A DNA stretch of 13,093 bases from Gryganskiella cystojenkinii. Lineage: Eukaryota > Mortierellomycota > Mortierellomycetes > Mortierellales > Mortierellaceae. The position numbers and the translations under genes are program-made. The notes beneath the pieces were generated by a model. That model was not told the DNA's origin, searched no databases, and saw only the letters and a list, made by a program, of their open reading frames with translations. The stretch spans positions 8,000 through 21,092 of the forward strand of contig JAAAIG010000494.1 in assembly GCA_015852425.1 (NCBI GenBank). The letters run 5' to 3'. Below, piece after piece: positions 9,595 to 13,093 of this stretch; positions within the stretch are counted from its first letter, which is position 1; each line of letters begins with the position of its first letter.

Positions 9595-9958
9595 ATGGAC
9601 AAAAATTTCAAACAAGTCGACCTTGCGGCATGGATGGTTCCTGAGGAGCAGGGACCAAGGAATAAACAAGAGCAAACTGTATGTTTCCTGTGACATTCCA
9701 CCATGCCTGATTTAAGCAACTAAAATTTATCTTCCATCCCGCTTCTTGTCAATCCAGTGGCACTGGGGTGAGTGGGGCTCTAGACCCCCAGCTCAACCAC
9801 TTACATTGGGATTGGGAACCAAGCACTCGCTTCCTTCTTTCACGCCTTTTCATGAAGAGCACATGCCACTGCTTTCTTGCCTCCCATGGAATGGTGTGTT
9901 CGGAAATCCAAAGCCTTTGTCTTCACAGGAACCCATGGAGAGTGATGATACGCCATGA
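9595..9958 (+). CDS. Possible small two-exon gene, 94 residues
   Basis: Exon 1 at 9595-9678 has 28 codons and begins MDKNFKQVDLAAWMVPEEQG. It ends in phase 0 at a consensus donor GTATGT (9679). The acceptor AATCCAG ends at 9757, making a 79-nt intron with an ACTAA-like branch site near 9717-9721. Exon 2 at 9758-9958 opens with WHWGEWGSRPPAQP and stops at TGA. The product is polar, has no signal peptide and contains a Trp-rich patch (WHWGEW) at the exon junction. I do not recognise it. It could be a real small gene, a fragment of a transposon gene, or chance. The matching donor, acceptor, phase and protein-like composition are the only support. It lies between two divergent secreted-protein genes. 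Confidence 0.35.
9679..9757 (+). other. Putative intron in the 9595-9958 small gene
   Basis: GTATGT donor, TTTAAG and AACTAAA in the last third, CAG acceptor. The length (79 nt) is close to other introns in the window. Confidence 0.35.
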
Positions 9959-10083
9959 CCACTACGGCGCCTGTTACTCATGTCGGCTAAACCCATGCAT
10001 ATTCAACGTATATGGCACAACCTAGTCTCTACCAACATGGTCCTCATTATGGTTTGTTGCTTTCAACTTTCAGCTTGCTTGAA

Positions 10084-10097
10084 TATAAATATAAATA
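10084..10097 (+). promoter_or_regulatory. TATA box of paralogue B
   Basis: TATAAATATAAATA lies about 105 nt before the predicted 5' UTR donor at 10203 and about 200 nt before the ATG. This spacing resembles that in the paralogue on the minus strand. A start site near 10115-10135 would give a non-coding exon of about 70-90 nt. Confidence 0.6.
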
Positions 10098-10202
10098 TTG
10101 GTCGCATTCCCATCTAAAGATATTCATCATCACTCCTGTTAGTTTTCTTTCAAACAACACTGTTCCTCGTTCTCCTAACAAAGTATCACCCACAAGTAAA
10201 CT

Positions 10203-10286
10203 GTAAGTGTTCTTCATTATACTCCATTGACATTATTAGACAGCTCAGTCCTTGTTCAATATACTAACAATATTCATATCATTTAG
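10203..10286 (+). other. Predicted 5' UTR intron of paralogue B
   Basis: Donor GTAAGTG at 10203, branch-point candidate ACTAAC at about 10263-10268, acceptor ATTTAG ending at 10286, six bases before the ATG. All three elements are close to consensus, at 84 nt. An alternative donor GTAAAC occurs a few bases upstream. Confidence 0.7.
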
Positions 10287-10292
10287 CCATCC

Positions 10293-10883
10293 ATGAAGTC
10301 TTTCCGATCCGTCCTCTGCGTGGTCGCCTCCCTTGCGATCGCCGCTACCGCCGCTCCTTTGGTTACCTCGCTCGAAACAAGTGCCGTCGAAGTAGCTGCA
10401 ATCGACAAGCCCTCCGGTGTCCACAAGCCGTCTGGCATTGGAAAAGTTGACGTTCAGAATAATACCCTCATAACGTCTGGTATTTTTTCGGTTGGACAAT
10501 ATGTCACCTACGGCTCCAACGCCAATTTGAGGAATCCATCTTTGGGCACGTATCTGCACGATCAGTCGTACAACGTTCTCCAGAGGTACGAGAACAACCA
10601 CGTCGACAACGGCAATTATGCGTACTATGAGATGCCATTCAGAACTCCCCAAATCTATGGAGCGCAGGTAGACCTGTGGATGTCTGCTCAGGTGTACCAT
10701 AGCTTCTATGCATCCACCCCTGATGATGCTATGAGCAGTGCTTTGACCAATACCGTCAACATGGCCGTCAACCAGGGAACCTACGGTTACACACAGATCA
10801 TCCATACCAGTCCGTCGTTCGTCTTGGGAAGCCAGGTTGTTGGTTGGGCTTATATCACAGCCGTCTCCCAGCATCCCAGATAG
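10293..10883 (+). CDS. Small secreted protein, paralogue B
   Basis: The protein has 196 residues, with ATG just after a 5' UTR intron and TAG at 10881-10883. The signal peptide MKSFRSVLCVVASLAIAATA is followed by likely cleavage at A-T-A/A-P. Its single cysteine is inside the signal peptide, so the mature chain is cysteine-free. A short KPSG-VHKPSG repeat lies at residues 39-48. A possible N-glycosylation site is N56-N-T. The core at 86-123 reads TYLHDQSYNVLQRYEN, then YYE and TPQ. A DDAMSSALT segment near 144-152 matches the DA-x3-DALT segment of the other paralogue. The C-terminal half is rich in Tyr, Ser and Thr, suggesting beta structure. The family is not recognised. Secretion is well supported; function is unknown. 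Confidence 0.88.
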   Translation: MKSFRSVLCVVASLAIAATAAPLVTSLETSAVEVAAIDKPSGVHKPSGIGKVDVQNNTLITSGIFSVGQYVTYGSNANLRNPSLGTYLHDQSYNVLQRYENNHVDNGNYAYYEMPFRTPQIYGAQVDLWMSAQVYHSFYASTPDDAMSSALTNTVNMAVNQGTYGYTQIIHTSPSFVLGSQVVGWAYITAVSQHPR

Positions 10884-11520
10884 ATTTTGAAATGTATTGA
10901 GTCCTTAGTTCAGCATAGGCATGGAAGTCTTTTTTCATCCAAATGAAATGAGAGATATAGTTCATATTAAAAGACCCTACCACAGAAACCAACTCTCTAG
11001 AGAAAAAGAAGAGAGCGTGTGGCACAAGCACTGGCGCTGAGACTGAGTGGAAGACCGAGGAGGGGGAGACCGAAGAAAATGAGAATGATAGTGTCAATAT
11101 TCGAGGCAAGTTTTCTGATCTAAGCGAGAAATGGTTACGTTGGACTACATCTTTTACGAAGGCCATCCCTGCAAATGTACTCCTCCCCGAGAACCTGAGC
11201 TTGTTGTGAAGGAAGCTGGAGAATATTGTCCCCAACATTGGTTTTTCATCCAGCCTCAAGTCAACTTGCCCGCCTCTGTGGAGGAATACTACCTGTCACT
11301 GATGATCAATGGTTGCCACCAATTGTAACAAGGTAAGGTCTCGACTATTAGAACAACACACTACTTTATTAATATATCATTACAATAATATGCACTAGGA
11401 GGCCCCGGGCATCTGTCAAGGTACCTCTCCGCCTACAACAGATAGTCTTAAATACCGCGTAGCTTACTTCTGATAACAACAGCTTCTTTCCACCATCAAC
11501 TGCATTGTGCACGTACATGA
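10884..11520. other. Gene-poor region downstream of paralogue B
   Basis: No convincing gene is seen. One + strand frame is open from 10961 to a TGA at 11207-11209 (82 codons, no ATG). It is acidic in the middle (TEWKTEEGETEENEND), followed by a helical stretch ending LLPENLSLL. A second + frame, 11131-11328, starts with ATG. Neither shows a known domain. The first could be a remnant of a broken gene. AT-rich sequence lies around 11360-11395. Confidence 0.35.
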
Positions 11521-12423
11521 TTTCAACGCTTTCCTCGTTCCACCACCTCTGCCCCAGTTCCCTTGCCCACCTTGACCTCCACGACTCCCCTCGACCCCAT
11601 CGATAACCTTGCCTCCCTGTTCTCCTCCCTGGCCATGGCGAACGCCCAAGCCATGCACGGCCTCGACGCTGCCGACACGCTGCCGACACGCTGCAACTCG
11701 ATCAACGCCTCCACTGGTTTCTCGCCATTTTTCCTCAACAAAGGTTTTCACCCTCGGGTCCCTGCCGCCCTTGTCAGCCCTACGACTTCCACGGTCCTTG
11801 CTCTGGATCAGTTCTTGCAAAACAAGGCCGACAATCTCACTCCCGCCAAAGCCACCATTGAAGAAGCCAAAGCCACCATTGAAAAAGCCCAAATCCGACA
11901 AACTCAGAATGCAGATCGCCTCCGACGGGGTCACACTCTTGCGGTTGGCGATCAAGTCCTCCTCGTCTCCGACCACACCACCGCCACTATCGACAAGAAC
12001 CGCTCCGCACGCAAACTCCATAGTTAGCTCATTGGACCTTTCACCATCTTGGAGCAACACTCGCCCGTATCGTTCAAATTGGAGTTACCCCCGAGCATGA
12101 AGGTCCACGACGTTTTTCATGTCGACCGCCTGCGACCTTACACCCCTTCTCCACCACACTTGGGTGAACGAGCTCCAGCCCGACTCGGACCCGACATTAT
12201 CGACAGCGAGAAGGAATGGAAGGTTAGGGACATCTAGGATCACGACAAGCTCAAAGGGACTTGGCATTTGAATAACTTGCGAGTGAGGTCAGAAACGCGC
12301 TTGGCAACATGGAGAAGAATCCGAATCGTCCGGGGCGATGTGGGTGGCGGATCTTTCCAGTGGTCTCCCGGTTTGTTGGCAAAGTGGGAGGAAAAGTTCG
12401 AGGGCGGTTTGAAGAACAAATAA
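11521..12423 (+). mobile_element. Degenerate Ty3/gypsy retrotransposon, 3' end of pol
   Basis: One frame (frame 1) carries the end of a Ty3/gypsy polyprotein. SINASTGFSPFFLNKGFHP is the typical end of the integrase core region, followed by a helical segment, VGDQVLL (the GPY/F-associated VGDxVLL motif), LIGPFTILE, and SMKVHDVFHVDRLRPY. KEWKVRDI then marks the expected start of a chromodomain. In-frame stops occur at 12025 (TAG), 12235 (TAG) and 12421 (TAA), and the conserved chromodomain core is not readable after 12235. The catalytic integrase residues, RT, RNase H and protease are all missing upstream. It is an inactive fragment, and no LTR pair could be shown. Confidence 0.85.
11848..11889 (+). 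repeat. 21-bp tandem duplication inside the gypsy fragment
   Basis: AAAGCCACCATTGAAGAAGCC at 11848-11868 is repeated at 11869-11889 with one base changed. It is read as AKATIEEAKATIEKA, lengthening the helical linker after the integrase core. A shorter 11-bp duplication, GCTGCCGACAC twice, lies at about 11668-11689. Confidence 0.85.
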
Positions 12424-12619
12424 TAACTATGATAATGACGAAGGATATTCGAAGTAGTTGAGGTAACATACAAGGACCGTAATACCGCGCTGGCAGTATA
12501 GAACAGAACCCTTTGGGTCCTTCCGCAAGCATTGATGGTGGTTTGTCCCACGCCATCATGTTCCCACCGCCTTCTCTTCAAGAGATAATATCTTGTTTAT
12601 TATACAAATAAATATGTCA
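12424..12619. other. Spacer with poly(A) signals
   Basis: No gene is seen in these 196 bases. An AATAAA reads on the minus strand at 12602-12597, about 20 nt after the stop of the minus-strand reading frame that ends at 12620. AATAAA also occurs on the + strand at 12607-12612. Confidence 0.4.
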
Positions 12620-12898
12620 TTACACTCGCATGTCAAAGTGACACCTATGCTGGATAACAACAGGGATAACTCGGTTCGGCTCTAGTAGTACAGTGGAGAT
12701 ATGAAAATCGTCTAGACGTCGTCCAATGGTGTTCATCTCCTCCCGTAGGTCATGACCACGTTTGACTAGCTCAATGCAAAAAAAAACATGGATTCAATTG
12801 TAAAGAGAATGCGCCATTTCTTTAAGTTCTGTGCTAACAATATTTTGTCTTTTGTCAATATCATCGCGTGTGTGATCTACTCTGCTATGATCACCCAT
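12620..12898 (-). pseudogene. Gene-like minus-strand reading frame with one internal stop
   Basis: Reading the minus strand from an ATG at 12898 gives MGDHSRVDHTRDDIDKRQNI and then a helical stretch up to TGA at 12796-12794. The same frame then continues without break through ELVKRGHDLREEMNTIGRRL to TAA at 12622-12620. An AATAAA lies about 20 nt after that stop. The downstream half has the charged, amphipathic composition of real protein. A run of nine T on the coding strand sits just after the internal stop. It may be the 3' end of a broken gene, or two exons joined by an intron I cannot place. The family is not recognised. Confidence 0.35.
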
Positions 12899-12917
12899 TA
12901 CACTTTCTCAAGCTGGC

Positions 12918-13093
12918 ATGGCATCTCACTCGAGCTGCCTTCTCCCCTTCAGAGAGCATAGCGCATTGCCCAGCTCGTCAGAGGAGGTTTCTCGCTCTAG
13001 CAGATCGACCGCCCTTGAAGATCTTAGTCGACGCACTGTTCAAGAACAAGGACCAGTATTGTTCGCAGCCGCGGCACCTTTCAGAATGGGATC
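12918..13093 (+). CDS. Possible partial CDS running off the right edge
   Basis: An ATG at 12918-12920 opens a frame that stays open for 58 codons to the end of the window. It is rich in Ser, Arg and Glu (SSSEEVSRSSRS) and includes a short Ala run (FAAAAPF). No domain is recognised. A second + frame is also open here, so the signal is weak. The start overlaps no known promoter element. Confidence 0.2.
   Translation, partial: MASHSSCLLPFREHSALPSSSEEVSRSSRSTALEDLSRRTVQEQGPVLFAAAAPFRMG

Noticed and set aside
8942..9719. Minus-strand open frames 8942-9352 and 9312-9719
   Set aside because: No recognisable domain and no start context or splice support. The second lies antisense to the better-supported spliced frame at 9595-9958.
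10245..10874. Minus-strand open frame of 209 codons
   Set aside because: It lies opposite the + strand secreted-protein gene, which has a signal peptide, a 5' UTR intron and a paralogue. The antisense frame has no signal or domain.
12235..12423. A complete chromodomain at the end of the gypsy fragment
   Set aside because: After KEWKVRDI there is a TAG, and the expected YLVKWKGY and TWEP blocks cannot be read in any single frame; only a faint TW remains.
11362..12667. Shared words TCATTACA and GATAACAACAG in the same order near 11380-11485 and 12617-12662, considered as a decayed LTR pair
   Set aside because: Words of this length are expected by chance in a window of this size and no longer alignment could be made.
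1..13093. tRNA, rRNA, CRISPR arrays, bacterial mobile elements
   Set aside because: No cloverleaf, rRNA core sequence or regularly spaced direct repeats were seen. The only regular repeats are the in-frame coding units at 5450-5701 and the small duplications in the gypsy fragment.

Overview
The window reads as nuclear DNA of a filamentous fungus. Genes carry short GT-AG introns of about 80-107 nt, promoters have TATA boxes, and fungal-type LINE and Ty3/gypsy remnants lie at both ends. There is no bacterial operon structure. I cannot fix the phylum from sequence alone; Basidiomycota or Mucoromycota are both possible.

Layout: (1) 1-1284 is a decayed LINE (non-LTR) retrotransposon on the + strand. 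It holds the tail of the endonuclease and part of the reverse transcriptase, broken by frameshifts, and it runs off the left edge. (2) 1285-1865 is a gene-free upstream region, pyrimidine-rich towards its right end. (3) 1866-7669 is the main gene: four exons encoding about 1832 residues of a ZNFX1/NFX1-type zinc-finger SF1 helicase with an RZ-type finger at its C-terminus. The family includes animal ZNFX1 and fission yeast Hrr1, proteins of small-RNA silencing and RNA surveillance. All helicase motifs are intact, and the zinc-finger region contains a threefold 84-bp in-frame tandem repeat. (4) 7931-8527 (-) and 10293-10883 (+) are two divergent paralogues encoding small, cysteine-free (in the mature part) secreted proteins of 198 and 196 residues. 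Both have a TATA box and an intron in the 5' UTR. I do not recognise the family. (5) Between them, 9595-9958 may hold a small two-exon gene of 94 residues. (6) 11521-12423 is the decayed 3' end of a Ty3/gypsy polyprotein (integrase tail to chromodomain start). (7) 12620-12898 (-) is a gene-like reading frame with one internal stop and a downstream poly(A) signal. 12918-13093 (+) is an open frame cut by the window edge.

Taken together, a silencing-type RNA helicase and a pair of secreted-protein genes sit between two degenerate retroelements, as in repeat-rich accessory regions of plant-associated or soil fungi. The link between the helicase and the secreted genes is positional only. The most novel candidate is the paralogous secreted family with the shared D-x2-YNVLQ-x2-EN core.
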